Shown here one piece after another: positions 10,824 to 21,679 of a DNA stretch of 64,000 bases. Each line of letters begins with the position of its first letter. The stretch's first letter is position 1. Made by a program: the position numbers and the translations under genes. This stretch comes from Diphasiastrum complanatum (Eukaryota; Streptophyta; Lycopodiopsida; Lycopodiales; Lycopodiaceae). Below the pieces are notes generated by a model. The model did not search any database. It saw nothing but the letters and a program-made list of their open reading frames with translations, and was not told the origin of the DNA. The DNA lies in assembly GCA_029204225.1 (NCBI GenBank), contig CM055113.1, forward strand, positions 32,379,571 to 32,443,570. The letters are read 5' to 3'.

Positions 10824-11288
10824 TCCCCGACAACGGTGTCAAAATTGTAGCGGGTTTATTTCCTAGCCTATCCTCAACCCAAGATCCAAGCAATCTAGCA
10901 TCAAGGAGATGAAGTTAGTTGTGACACGTAGGTTCGATCCCATGTGAGCAAAAACATATCTCAAAATTCAGCATGTATGGAACATCCACATCTAATGCAT
11001 TCTATCCACAAAATATGAAACAAAATGCTAACAAGCAAGATGAGAGTGCATTGCTCCCCGACAACGATGTAAAAATTGTATCGGGCCTATCCTCAACCCA
11101 AGATCCAAGCTATCTAGAATCAAGGAGATGAAGTTAGTTGTCACACGTAGGTTCGATCCCATGAGAGCGATAGCATATCTCATAATTCAGCATGTATGGA
11201 AGATCCACATCTAACTCTAACATCCACTAACCCTAAGCATTAACACTACATCCATTAACAGTACGATCTTTAATGAGATAGATACTTG

Positions 11289-11374
<86 letters not shown>

Positions 11375-11932
11375 GCGCGCGCGCGCACACACACACACAC
11401 ACAAAAGCATAAGAATATACAATCCCAATAATATTCAGATCTAACAATTAACAAAACAAAAGCATGAGAGATGGAGGAAAAATGATAGAGAGCAAAGACA
11501 TTCACGAGTCCATTCCATAAGAGAGCCAATCTGCTTATATTGAAGTGAAAATCTAAACATGAGGAGCAACTCAAGTTTGCCCTTATTTATAGTGGATAGG
11601 AGGGCCTTGGCCTCAAAATTCTATTGGCCCATTTCTACCTCCCTAACTATTCATATTTAAAAAAGAGTGGGAACCATCCAAAATTGGAGGGAACCAATTT
11701 GAAATTGAATTTGAACCAATTTGGGTGGGAGACCTAACTTTATTCACTAACTTGACATTTAGGCCCTGCGACATTAATAGTCTCGCAAAAAGGCCGAAAG
11801 TCTTTTTATTGACTTTCTAATTATCAAATAACTATGTGATCATCGGGTTGGACTTACACACGCAGGGTGCCAAATCCCTCTCACTAATTAACTAGGGCTA
11901 TGGTTACCTCGGGATTCGCAAACCCTCCAACA
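10824..11932 (-). mobile_element. LTR-E: gypsy (Athila/Tat-like) LTR with decayed primer site, copy 1
   Basis: On the minus strand an LTR reads TGTTGGAGGGTTTG at its start (11,932) and CCCGCTACA at its end (10,846). Beyond that end lies TGACACCGTTGTCGGGGA (10,824-10,841). This looks like the TGGCGCCGTTGCCGGGGA primer site of Athila/Tat-type elements after G-to-A changes. A TATA box (CTATAAATAAGG, plus 11,582-11,592) sits mid-LTR. A block around the primer site is tandemly duplicated (10,754-10,991 and 10,992-11,230), and a microsatellite sits inside. The partner at 60,609-61,310 is 702 bp without these additions. No internal coding region survives. Confidence 0.65.
11290..11403. repeat. Compound microsatellite (CT)n(CA)n(CG)n(CA)n
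   Basis: About 36 bp of CT is followed by about 34 bp of AC, 26 bp of GC and 18 bp of AC. The last 78 bp are uninterrupted alternating purine-pyrimidine. Absent from the second duplication copy near 60,800. Confidence 0.98.
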
Positions 11933-13275
11933 ATTATTTAATCTGTAGCTAGCTAAAGAAGATCACTGCACACAGTGCGTCACTATTGTGCAAGCTTGCA
12001 AGCAAGCCTACACATAGCAATGGAAACTTGAGAAATGTATTATGAGAATATATATATTGTTAAAAAAAAAAAATTAGTAATCCCTCGAGTGAGAGTTTGG
12101 GTGAGAATCCATTGGATATGACATGTAAATCATGAGAATTTTCATGTAAGTGAAGGTCTTATAATCCTCAAACAATGGCGGGAGAATATATCTCAATTAG
12201 ATCCTCATTCTTTCTTCTTTAGCCCTCTGTATATTCGATAAGAAATTTGAAGGGCAATCCAACTCCTCACCAGCCTTGGCCTTTTTTGGCTACAAGAAAA
12301 CAACAGATATTTCAATTTGATAGTCACATAATATTTTTAAACATAATTGCTATCAAATAAAATCAAATGATTATCTTATAGTTTTGAAAAGATAAAAAAA
12401 ATTCAGATAAAGCATCATTCCGATGGTGATACATCACGCTCAACATCATCATTGCATCAGCTAGCAGCGCCATGTCCTCCACGACATCTCTATCTTAAAA
12501 AATTCTCTTACTTCGAGGAGCAACTTGAATTATGTACTAACATCTAGGATCTGAATGATCAGGATGAAAGACCACTTGTAATTGATTGATGTTACCATAA
12601 ACATTGACTAGTAGTTAATATCCATAGCTATGTTACAGTTTCTTGGATATTACTATTCATAGTATACACTTTTTGTAGTACATTAAAAATCGATTGCTTG
12701 ACAACAAAAGAGCATAGACATTTATCTAGTGGATGTCATTCTGATACAGTTTACGGTCTGCAGATGCTTGCCTCGGAATAACTAGATCTGTTTAAGGTAG
12801 TATACCATCTCTTATTATAAGGTTCCAACCTCTGCTCAATCAATTTTACATTTCATAAACAGATCTCTAGTAAACATTGGCAAGTTGTGCCTGAACAATG
12901 CTAGATTTTTACCACCTCAACCGATATATCAAGATTACAGAATTTTGGCCCCAATTGATACATCAAAATGAGCAAAATGTGACTCAACACAGCAACATTT
13001 TTTATAATCTTTCACCACATTGAAGCCTTGTTGATCCCTTCTTGATTACCTTTGTTTTTGATTCGAGAGACTTCTTAGAAAATGTTTTTTTTTTTAACCC
13101 ACTGGCGAACTCCATAGTTGGCCTAAGAAAACAATTGATCCCCACTCTCAACAAGTACATGTGTCTCAATCCAACAAGACCTAGGAAGTGACCTTACTAA
13201 TAAAATTACCTTAGAACATTACATAAAAACCACTATCAAATGAATCCAAAAAACAATCAAATGCAAAGAGTAAGA

Positions 13276-13324
<49 letters not shown>

Positions 13325-13460
13325 ACCAACACTTCCAATTCTAGGAAGGTGTGTAGCCCTTGTTTTCTTCTATTAAATACATGAATCAAATTATTTTTGT
13401 TGGAAGATAAGTTCCACAAGAAAGCCCAAACGTCGCAGGGAGGGAGCATGTGGTGACATT
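11933..13460. other. No recognised gene; (GA)n tract at 13,279-13,321
   Basis: AT-rich sequence colinear with 61,311-62,832. A short minus-strand open stretch near 12,420-12,490 has no motif I know. The (GA)n microsatellite at 13,279-13,321 is conserved in the second copy (62,652-62,694). Confidence 0.6.
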
Positions 13461-14116
13461 CACTACAACATTCATCGTGATTTGTGACATGTTTTGCGAC
13501 ATAAATCGTGATCTGATACATTTTAAACACGTTGGAATCCGACATTTGTTGATTTTTGGGTTCCCAGACAAGAATCTGGATGTTCGGATTCCGGGATCCG
13601 ACGTAGACGTCATAATCCGTCGTGTCGACGTGGACATCAGACTTCGACATCCAGCGTGGACGTCGGAATCTAACATCTAAGCTGGCGTGGCAGATCCAAC
13701 ATGGATTTGAGAAGAAAAAAAATCTTGGACATCAAAATTTGACACATTTCTAATGTGTCAAATTCCGATGTCTGTTAACAGAATGCGACCTCTGGAAGCC
13801 GGACGCCCCCCGACGTCCCCCCGACATATAAATGGACGTTGGATTTTGACGTCCCAGAAACATGTTGAAATGCGGTCTATTAACAGAATGCCACTTCTGG
13901 ACGTCCGTTGTTCGTTTGACATAAAAATGGACATCAGATTTTGATGTCTTGGAAATACGTCAGAATCCAACGTTTGCTAATATGATGCCACTTCTAGACA
14001 TACGACGTCCAACATATAGTTATGTCAGATTCTGACATCCAAAATAGGTAATAAAAAAAATAAAAACAGCTTAAAAAATAGCGCACACATTTTTATCGCA
14101 TTATTTTTGGGTGGTG
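13461..14116. mobile_element. CACTA-like non-coding element, copy 1
   Basis: The left end reads CACTACAACATTCATCG. The next 500 bp carry many copies of a GGAATCCGACGTC-like motif in both orientations, as in the subterminal repeats of CACTA (EnSpm) elements. A possible right end, CACCAC on the minus strand, lies at 14,111-14,116. The bases flanking the two ends do not give a clear 3-bp target duplication, so the right boundary is uncertain. The partner is at 62,833-63,487. The same motif occurs beside a better CACTA terminus at 27,208. Confidence 0.45.
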
Positions 14117-14443
14117 TTCTTGGAAAAGCGATGTTTGTGAATCAATTAAACAATTGGATGAAGTAACAAGCTAAGCATCATGAGATACTTATCCTTCAAC
14201 ATTTCTTATTTTCATTAAGCATTTGCATCAATAAAAAATTAAACAAATCTTTACTTCCATTCCATACTTTATTGCATTTAGATTTGGATCAATGATAAGT
14301 TATTCCATTCCATACTTTAGATTTGTGAGATTCACTTTTGAACATGAAATGAAATGCAAAATTGCTCATGGCTTGAATTCTTAACTAGTTATTACGTTAA
14401 TCCACATCTCAGAATCCGACATTGCATTTCTTGAAAAAACAAG

Positions 14444-14583
14444 TGTCCAACTAAAGGTCTCTCAGACAAAACATCATTCGAAGTTTGGACATGTACCAAA
14501 CCTTCTTTATCGAATTTAAATTTTTTTGGATGTATTGCTTATGTGCAGAATCCTCATGATCTCAGGAAGAAGTTCGACTTTTA
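14444..14583 (+). pseudogene. Copia integrase C-terminal fragment, copy 1
   Basis: The plus strand reads CPTKGLSDKTSFEVWTCTKP, then SLSNLNFFGCIAYVQ, then LRKKFDF and a TAG. This is the conserved region just after the catalytic core of Ty1-copia integrases (KTPFExWTGxKPSxxHLRVFGCxAY). Only about 46 codons remain. The partner at 63,815-63,952 has a one-base deletion near its end. Confidence 0.7.
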
Positions 14584-15815
14584 GAATATCAAATGCATAA
14601 TGCATGTTTAGGTGTTTGAACACATGTGAGAGGTGGGGGGGGGGGGTACACTTTAAGTTTTTTTGTAAAGCTTATTGTTTAATGCGTGATTGGTAGGAAG
14701 TTGAGGAACTAGGCTGGGATGGTTTTTTCTATGAGGTTTTTTCCCATAAGCATCTTTTCTTAGTCATTTTTAGACTAGTAAAGCGACAATACAATTAATA
14801 TTTCCATGAGTGGTAACAGGCTTACAAAATGGTGTTAATTAGATTTCGACTCGTTGACATGTTTTTTTAAGAACTGTTATTGCTTAAAACTTTATTTGAA
14901 AATTCATTGGTGTAATTGGTAAAACAAAAGCACGTACGTCTACTAGAACCGTGTTTTTTCTAGACAATGCTTTGTTAAAGAACAATTATACCCATTATGA
15001 ATGGGTTAATTAAACGTGAAATTTCAATTTTCAAGTAAATGGATAGAGATGGAAGTTCCGGTGAGGTTGGACACCGAAATTCACCCAACATCACTCATTA
15101 ACGATGACACCCTAAATTCTGACGAGCTTTTGCAAACTTTGTGCAAGGCGGTTTTAGAACTTCATCAGAGTAATTAACAGTGTAAAATACAAATGCAAAA
15201 TCTTTTTTAACCAATTATAAGCTGTTAACTCTAACAACTTGGGCTTCTCACCCAAATATGTTCCACCAATAAAAAGCTTAAAAGCTCGGTAGTTGTAGAA
15301 GATTGGGTAAACTGTTGGACGAGCTATTTTAGCTTATACAACGTCCCAAAGGAAAAGCAGATATCTTTTCAGTTTTGTTGTTTCTTGACGGCAAAGCCTC
15401 CTTGTGGTAAAGGTCCTACCTGTGAAACCAATGATTTAAGTTGGATTCCAAGTGGAATTCCATAAGGCTTTAGTCACAATTCACGATTCTGATTGAAAAT
15501 TTGCTTTATTAATTGTAAATTGGACAACTAAGAATGGGACACTCATGTCCAAAAATTCTTGGATTCTCTTGTCCAAGGTGCCGTTTTTTTTCAAAAAAGC
15601 GGGCATTGCAAGACGGTCTCGTCGCCTAAGATGGAAAAAGATTTGAATCATAAGTTTATTCCCACTAATTTCTCAGTGAGTTGGAATAGGTACTATGAAG
15701 TTGGAATGTAAAATTTCTGAGAACAATGGTATCGATGGTATTCGTTTCAATTGATTTATGTATTTTTTATATATAAACTTTGGATTTTGAGAAACTTTGA
15801 TCAGGAAGTGGAGGA
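14584..15815. other. No recognised gene
   Basis: AT-rich. A 12-G run lies at 14,635-14,646. A short plus-strand open stretch (about 15,053-15,177; LDTEIHPTSLINDDT) has no family I recognise. No duplicate elsewhere in the window was noticed. Confidence 0.5.
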
Positions 15816-15879
15816 CCTTCATGGAGGGAGAACCTGTGTACAAATAAAGTGATGTATGTAGAGATATGCTATGTAGTGA

Positions 15880-16410
15880 ATCTTTGTGTGATCATAAGTA
15901 CGAAAGCTAGTTTTGGAACCATCCCTCTCATGTATTCTAATTTGATGGTACCCTGACCTAAGGTCCAATTTGGTGAAATATTTAGCACCATTCAATCGGT
16001 CCATTAAGTCGTCCATCCAAGGCAAGAGATAGCGGTCACTTAATTGTCATTTTATTAAGCTTTTTGTAATCGACACAAAGACGAATACCACCATCTTTCT
16101 TGTTGGTTAGCAAAACAGGAGCTCCCCAAGGGGATTTACTAGGCTGAATATGGCCTTTACGTAGTAACTCCTTAAGTTGACTAGCAACTTCATCTTCTTC
16201 CTTTGGGCTCATTCTGTAGGGAAAAAACGATACAGGAGAGCTGTCGGGAAGGAGATCTATATGATGGTCTACACCCCGTGAGGGGGGAAGACCCTCAGGC
16301 AACTGCTCAGGATATATATCATTATATTCCTCCCTAAGTCTCTTAAAGAGTTTGCCCTCAGGCGAAGATTCTAAATTATCATCAATAAAAGACAATGCTT
16401 TAGGGAAAGA
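15880..16410 (-). pseudogene. Gypsy-B reverse transcriptase N-terminal fragment
   Basis: The minus strand reads [20 protein letters not shown], then [16 protein letters not shown], the first conserved blocks of a Ty3/gypsy reverse transcriptase. After a frameshift near 16,035 it continues as [20 protein letters not shown], then [11 protein letters not shown]. That includes the first catalytic Asp motif ([10 protein letters not shown]). It ends before the YxDD box, so there is no active polymerase. The upstream stretch [20 protein letters not shown] is the usual linker ahead of RT. Protease is not visible between this and gag. Confidence 0.8.
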
Positions 16411-17105
16411 TGATACATCAACATAGGTTGGCTGCCTATGAACCCGCTCATACGAATGAGTTCGTGAGGTCCAAACACCTCAATATTAAAACAACAATTC
16501 ATACAAACTGTTTCATCTTTAAAAGATACATCAATGCAAGAAATAGAAGAATTACCTGTTGCCTTAAAGGAGTGGCCACCCTTCTTCCATCTCTTCGGGC
16601 AGTCCTTAGAAAGGTGCCCCTTCTCCATGCAGGAGAAGTATAGCCCGTCGCTTTTGGCCTTGTCGAAGCCCGCTCTCTCCAACCGAGGGCGCTTCTTTTT
16701 CTTCCCCGAAGGAGAAGCTTCGCTGACCATGCGCTCCTTGCCCTTTTTGAAAAAAGGATCGGCAGATCATTTGTCTTTGGCTTTGGGCTTTGGTTGCTCT
16801 TTGCGGGTTATCGTGTGCGTATCGTCGAAAATCTGAGCAAAACGCACAGCATCCTCTAAGGACTGTGGCTGATTACGGCGTACCTCCAACTGATATTCCT
16901 TGGGCAAGCCCAGAATGAAATGTAGCTTAAGGAGTACCCCGTCTATGCAGTTAAAAAACCGCAAAGCAGCCTCTTGGAAGTCTTGCAAGTACATGTCCAC
17001 ATGGCTCATGGACCCCAAAGACTTAATGAAATTCAATTTTGATCCTTTCTCCCCTCTCCAACTCCAACGTACCACAGTTATCTCCAATCCTTTGGAGATA
17101 TGCAA
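16411..17105 (-). pseudogene. Gypsy-B gag fragment with zinc knuckle
   Basis: The minus strand encodes a gag tail: YLQDFQEAALRFFNCIDGVL, then LGLPKEYQLEVRRNQPQSLE and DAVRFAQIFDD. These match the end of the Ty3 gag domain. After a stop near 16,767 a basic stretch leads to a zinc knuckle, Y-F-S-C-M-E-K-G-H-x4-C, in which the first Cys is replaced by Tyr. The left boundary is at the RT fragment. On the right, sequence from about 17,003 is shared with 39,516 onward and may not belong to the element. Confidence 0.7.
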
Positions 17106-19200
17106 GTACAGAGAGGAAGAAAGAAGAAAGTACGGCCTGAGAAGGACAAGCCTCCAAGATTTACCTTAGAATAGATTTTTCTAAGACTAACAATCTTAGT
17201 GCTAAAAGTTTTAACTTCTAAACATTAAGATTTGAAACTTGAATTTTATTTTATTTTTTAAGACTAAGGGGGCTTTGCAAGGAGAGAGGTGACAGGCTTG
17301 TTGGGAGGTGCGCCACTTTCCTCCCCTGTCCATTCTCCAACAGATTGTACTTTTGAGAGAAGGGGAGGTATTATTACACTCCCCCCCCCCACACCCCAGT
17401 GATCGGGAAACCTCTTTGGAGTTATACTAAATTTTCCTATACACATGTTCATGTATCGGTTTTTTAAAATTAATATCTGTGGAATCCTAGAATTTTTGAA
17501 ACATAGCCTCGTGAATCCTACAATATTTAAAAAACTGTCTAAAAATCCTATTAAAACAAACTGTCTAAGGTTTAAAACTGTGAAAAATTCTAGCTTGCCG
17601 TCTAATTTCCTACACTAATTTGTAGTTGTCCTCCACCCAAAAATAAGACAAACAATAAAACCTTAGCATTAAATTTACAACTTACACTAGCATGATCGAT
17701 TCAACTACAGTTATGTTATTGTAACCATGGCAACAGAATTTTGATGCAAAAAAAAAAAGTTAAACAATGCCTTGAAAGGATCAAAATGAGATATAACAAC
17801 ATCAAATTGCACAATAGCAAGTACATTAGAAGTCTCCAACAAAGACATCCAAACTCTAATCGTCCATCATTTTTATTATCTCAAGAGATGGTGCCATGCC
17901 AATGATGAAATACATTCAAAGAAAGCGACATTTGTAAATTCATAACAAGGTGAGACTTGCAGTCATGCCAGAATCCTTCAATAGCTCATAAGAGAAGTAC
18001 ATCATAAACTAAAGCCCTACTTAATGGAGTTCTTGAAGATAGTATAATCAACTGAAGCTGGTGTTAAAAAACACCATTTTAACTTATAAGCTAGACTCCA
18101 AAACCAGAAAGGATTTTTCCTTGTCTCTTTAAGCCATAGACAACATCCATAGCAAGTAAGAGTCTTCCAGCCAGCATGCTCCGTGCACAACATTGCATCA
18201 TTGATAACATTCTAGAAGAGGATCTTCAGCATGCCTCTTGTTTCCTTCTAAATGAGGTCATTGATATGCTTCACAAATGTACCCATACTATATGGTGCAA
18301 CTGCAATCTTAATTGCATAGCTGATTTTGTGACATGCCTCAAAAACCTATCAATATTATGAATGGACAATAGGCCAAAACATCTCCAAAATTATCTTTAG
18401 AAATATTTGCTATCATAACACATGCAATAAAACCTATAAAACTAGAAACGTCAACCACTACAATCATGCAAACATTTCTTTAAGAATATTAACAAAGCTT
18501 TGCAAAAGACTTATGTGCACACAAAAAATTGCAATTAAAAGCTAATTGTATTCAATATTCAAAGTGATTTCAAAAAATATTTCATGCAGGAAGCATTGAA
18601 TTTGATTCATTTTCGTTCATTTATTGATGAACTATATTTTCATGTGAAGGATAGGCAGAGTCAACAAACTGGGACTTACCAAAACCAAAGATGTGCAATT
18701 TGTTAAGGATATCGGAACCTTACTCCCTACATACATACGAGAACACCAATTATGCATCAACATGTGGAAAACAGTTGTGCATCAACACGAGAACACATGC
18801 TTAAGGACAAAAACAAAAGCCACCAATAGACATAACACTTTCTATAAGATTGCCGCATTTAAATTTCTAAAGCTTACAAAAAAATCTCACAAAAGCCTAA
18901 AAACTTACCAAAAAAGTATGTTGGCTAAAATGGTGCTTTGAATCATTGTATGAACATGTAAAATTCTATCTTTATTAGACAGATTTTTGTCACATCAACT
19001 CTACATCGACTTAATACATTCTGTTCACATAAAAGGCACATTAGCTTATACCCACATTTCAACATTAAAACATCAACATACAATGTATAATCAACTCTAA
19101 AACATCTGCTCAATACAAGGGAGTCAACAAACGTCTGCAAGAGATCGTGCTTGAAATCATCATGGAAACATACAAAATTATGTAGCAAACAGAATCACTG
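17003..19200 (+). repeat. Segment S, copy 1
   Basis: About 2.2 kb, repeated at 39,516-41,700 in the same orientation and at 32,986-34,400 inverted (right 1.4 kb only). It contains a histone H4 pseudogene on the minus strand and a 10-C run near 17,383. Otherwise it is AT-rich with no further gene recognised. Its right end adjoins a hAT transposase remnant in both direct copies. Confidence 0.85.
18091..18340 (-). pseudogene. Histone H4 pseudogene, copy 1
   Basis: The minus strand reads KETRGMLKILF, NVINDAMLCTEHAGWKTLT and, in the next frame, VVYGLKRQGKILSGFGV followed by TAG. These align with the histone H4 core (YEETRGVLKIFLENV, TEHARRKTVTAMD, VVYALKRQGRTLYGFGG). One extra base after the KTLT motif shifts the frame in all three copies. 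Here TAG replaces the Tyr and Glu codons before ETRG and after KILF; the inverted copy keeps the Tyr. The first 25 or so residues are not recognisable. It looks like an old pseudogene amplified as part of segment S. Confidence 0.8.
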
Positions 19201-19718
19201 TAAGGAAAAAGAGCTCATTTTTGCAGCATGACCAAAAACAACCTTTCTAGATCTTGTATAAAACACACAGCTACCTAACTAGAATTTGTTTTACGCCGAA
19301 ACATAAAAATAGACAGCCTTTTCAAATTAAAGTAACAAGCAATGAGATTGTTCTGATCTTCTGAGATTGTCTTCTTGTTCCAAACCTGTGCAATGGAATC
19401 AGTTCAATATCTTTCTATATCACATTCTCCATGGTCATTATGCTTGTTTATTATGAGAAGATCTGAAGATCTATAAGTATTTGAAATACTTATAAAAACA
19501 CATCGCACTACCTCAATTGCAGTATACTACTCAAAAATCTAAAATTCTTTTTTAAATTCATTAGGAAAAATTTGATACAACGTTTAGGAAAGCATATAAG
19601 ATCATCAATTAGCACAATAGATCATGATACATATGTTAACCAATGAAAACAGAAATAAAAAGGATAAGATTGAAATGGTGTATAAACTCATAACTTACAA
19701 AAATGTAGACAACAAACT
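19201..19718. other. No recognised gene
   Basis: AT-rich. The first 40 bases match the left edge of the longer hAT copy (43,827-43,870). The rest has no counterpart there, so it was probably inserted or retained next to the hAT deletion derivative. Confidence 0.5.
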
Positions 19719-20720
19719 TTACATCAACTTATCATTTAACTTCAAAAGAATGTGCCTATACTCAGCCGATCTCGTCCAAGAGTTGATTGCATTTGAAAAG
19801 TCCAATGAATCTAGGTCATTGCTATTTAGGTTTGAGTCACCAAAAACAGCCATGATTGCATCGTAAATGGATTCGGCATTCTCATTTTCTAAAGAAATAA
19901 GACAAAAATAAGAAGTTATAGGATTGAAGTTTTCAATGTAAGACAAATACATAATCAAGGACTTCTTGTCGGATATGTCCGTGGACTCATCCACCATTAA
20001 TCCAAAGAAAGGACTTTGCTTTACTTTTTCCAAAATACTTTCTCGTAATGATTCAGCAATGTATTTTATAAATTCAGCACAGGCCTTATCATGTTGATAG
20101 AGACTTTTTGTCATTGTTTTCAATCCAAGGGATCGTAACAAACATAGTTCAGATTGGAACTTGGCGTAGGGAAGATCCTCTTTTGCAATAAAATATGCCA
20201 CCTTAAACAAGGCCCACAACGCCTCTTCTTTTCTACCGCGAATAGTAGCATTCGCTTCTTGTATTGTTGTTTTCTCTGCTTCAATCTGATCTCTATATAT
20301 ATGTCTATGGACTTTGGACCTACCATGATCCAACCATGCACTAGCACGAATGTTAGTGCTCCCCAAAGTTCCAAATACATTTTTGAAATGGTTTGGTTGT
20401 TGCTTGCATACTTTACAGTACACCATTCCTAATTCTTTGTTGAACTCTAGCCACGGGTAATCAATGATCCATCGATCTTGCCACTTGCTACAAGCTTCTG
20501 CAATTCTAAGAGCTTCTAGATTCTTTCGGAGGTTGGATGATTGAATCTTTTCTTGTTCTGCATCAACTTTTTGCTCCTCGTTGCACCCATCACAAGCATA
20601 TTTCTCGGTGTGCTTTTTTTCGTTCGCTCCAAACATTACAAGAATGCTAGATTGTTTTTTCTTAGTGTATTTAATTACACATTTTTCACTTGTTTCACTG
20701 ACATCTTTGGAAGTTTCCAT
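19719..20720 (-). CDS. Internally deleted hAT transposase (ZNF862/TTF-type), open
   Basis: The frame starts at ATG 20,720 (METSKDVSETSEK) and runs 333 residues; an in-frame non-ATG extension reaches 20,771. A TTF/BED-like zinc finger reads YCKVCKQQPNHF with a downstream SKVHRH (about residues 105-150). The hAT region follows: KSLYQHDKACAEF and FFGLMVDESTDISDKKSLI, holding the first catalytic Asp. After GDSNLN it jumps to SNDLDSLD. Compared with the copy at 43,817-46,274 about 1.38 kb is gone, covering the second Asp, the RW motif and the C-terminal dimerisation region. It cannot transpose but could still bind DNA, as Ds-like or repressor derivatives do (inference). The zinc finger is intact. 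Confidence 0.75.
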   Translation of the reverse strand: METSKDVSETSEKCVIKYTKKKQSSILVMFGANEKKHTEKYACDGCNEEQKVDAEQEKIQSSNLRKNLEALRIAEACSKWQDRWIIDYPWLEFNKELGMVYCKVCKQQPNHFKNVFGTLGSTNIRASAWLDHGRSKVHRHIYRDQIEAEKTTIQEANATIRGRKEEALWALFKVAYFIAKEDLPYAKFQSELCLLRSLGLKTMTKSLYQHDKACAEFIKYIAESLRESILEKVKQSPFFGLMVDESTDISDKKSLIMYLSYIENFNPITSYFCLISLENENAESIYDAIMAVFGDSNLNSNDLDSLDFSNAINSWTRSAEYRHILLKLNDKLM

Positions 20721-21665
20721 TGAAGCTTGTGAGTACAATCCAATGAGTTTTCTAATTTGTGAAATATTCACACCTCCAACAATAACTGACTATAGAGACA
20801 ATATTGAAGCAACAAGAAGCTTCAGGCCCGCAATAGTAAAAAATCTATTTTTTGTAAGAGCGCAGCAGTCCCATATATTTCAGCGACAAGCTAGCTGATA
20901 TAAAAACTATGATTCATCAATGCATACTGCCAAAATTTGCTTGCAACTCCTACAACTATGCTAGTGGTACATCCAAACTATCACAATAATGAAAGTCACC
21001 TGTTTAAATAAAAGACCAATATTTAAAAGTCCAATTTTTTTTTTGAAAATGGAGTAAGCTGAAAAATTGAAATTGAAGTAATTTGACACCAGATTTATAA
21101 GCTCACAATACAATGTACATGTGACTTTTGCACTCAAGATAGGCATTTATCACCTAAGCTCAAGGAATTACTCATTATCACTCATGATGTGCCTCGATTG
21201 AGGATAAGATCAGTAAGTAATGTCTATACGAGATAGTACTAGAGAGCAGTCATACCTGCTACGAGCTTTCCTATCCTTCGAGATTTACTATTGATGATTG
21301 TAGCATTCAGATTGCAAAAGCAAAAAACTCTTTCAAAATTAAAATGTGAAAATAAAATTTAACAAACATAATTCATGGAAGAAGAATCACATGATTTCTT
21401 TAGTATGAAAGATGGATTAATTGCATGGACAGAAAAAGACAGTAAAGGACTTGAAGAGTGGAAGTAAGATTTCAGACATCAGGTGTAAGTGGGTTTTATT
21501 TGTTCTGAATCGATAAGTCCTTATGGCCAGGCTCTACTATCTAGTCCCTTGCAAATCTTTCATTTTGGTGACTTGGGAATCATTCTACATAGGCTAGCTG
21601 CACACATAAAGGAAGTGGTTCCAAAGAAGGCACTAGTAACATTGTTACCAGTAAATTTTATTTAA
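20721..21665. other. Spacer between hAT and ARGONAUTE fragment, copy 1
   Basis: AT-rich, colinear with 46,275-47,189. No gene seen. It separates the minus-strand hAT frame from the plus-strand ARGONAUTE-like fragment and would hold the 5' ends of both. It ends in a good splice acceptor (TTCAGTGCAG, 21,670-21,679). Confidence 0.5.
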
Positions 21666-21679
21666 ATGATTCAGTGCAG

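Larger units (their letters stand above)
1..14630 (+). repeat. Segmental duplication, copy 1 (partner 51,887-64,000)
   Basis: Base 1 aligns with 51,887 and base 14,630 with the last base of the window, in the same orientation, at high identity by eye. Differences are mostly point changes plus large indels. About 500 bp of gag and leader is missing here near 2,490. About 2.6 kb (7,958-10,573) is present here but absent from the partner. A compound microsatellite (11,290-11,403) and a 238-bp tandem duplication (10,754-11,230) occur only here. Module order is Gypsy-A, LTR-D fragment, UBA pseudogene, MAQDQ gene, 700-bp repeats, LTR-E, CACTA-like tract, copia integrase scrap. Both copies are cut by a window edge, so the true unit is longer. 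Confidence 0.9.

Noticed and set aside
10930-10945. GGTTCGATCCC, like a tRNA T-loop or B box
   Set aside because: No matching acceptor stem, A box or cloverleaf around it; it is part of LTR-E and recurs with its duplications.
11233-11574. Open frame of about 113 codons with Arg-Glu and Arg-Ala runs
   Set aside because: Made by reading through microsatellites; not open in the second copy, which lacks the repeats. The same applies to open stretches in the GA tracts at 35.2 kb and 42.9-43.3 kb.
13279-13321. Possible CRISPR-like or satellite array
   Set aside because: Simple (GA)n microsatellite, no spacer structure.
18176-18361. Plus-strand 61-codon open stretch conserved in all three S copies
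   Set aside because: It lies opposite the histone H4 pseudogene; conservation comes from recent duplication and the other strand explains the sequence.
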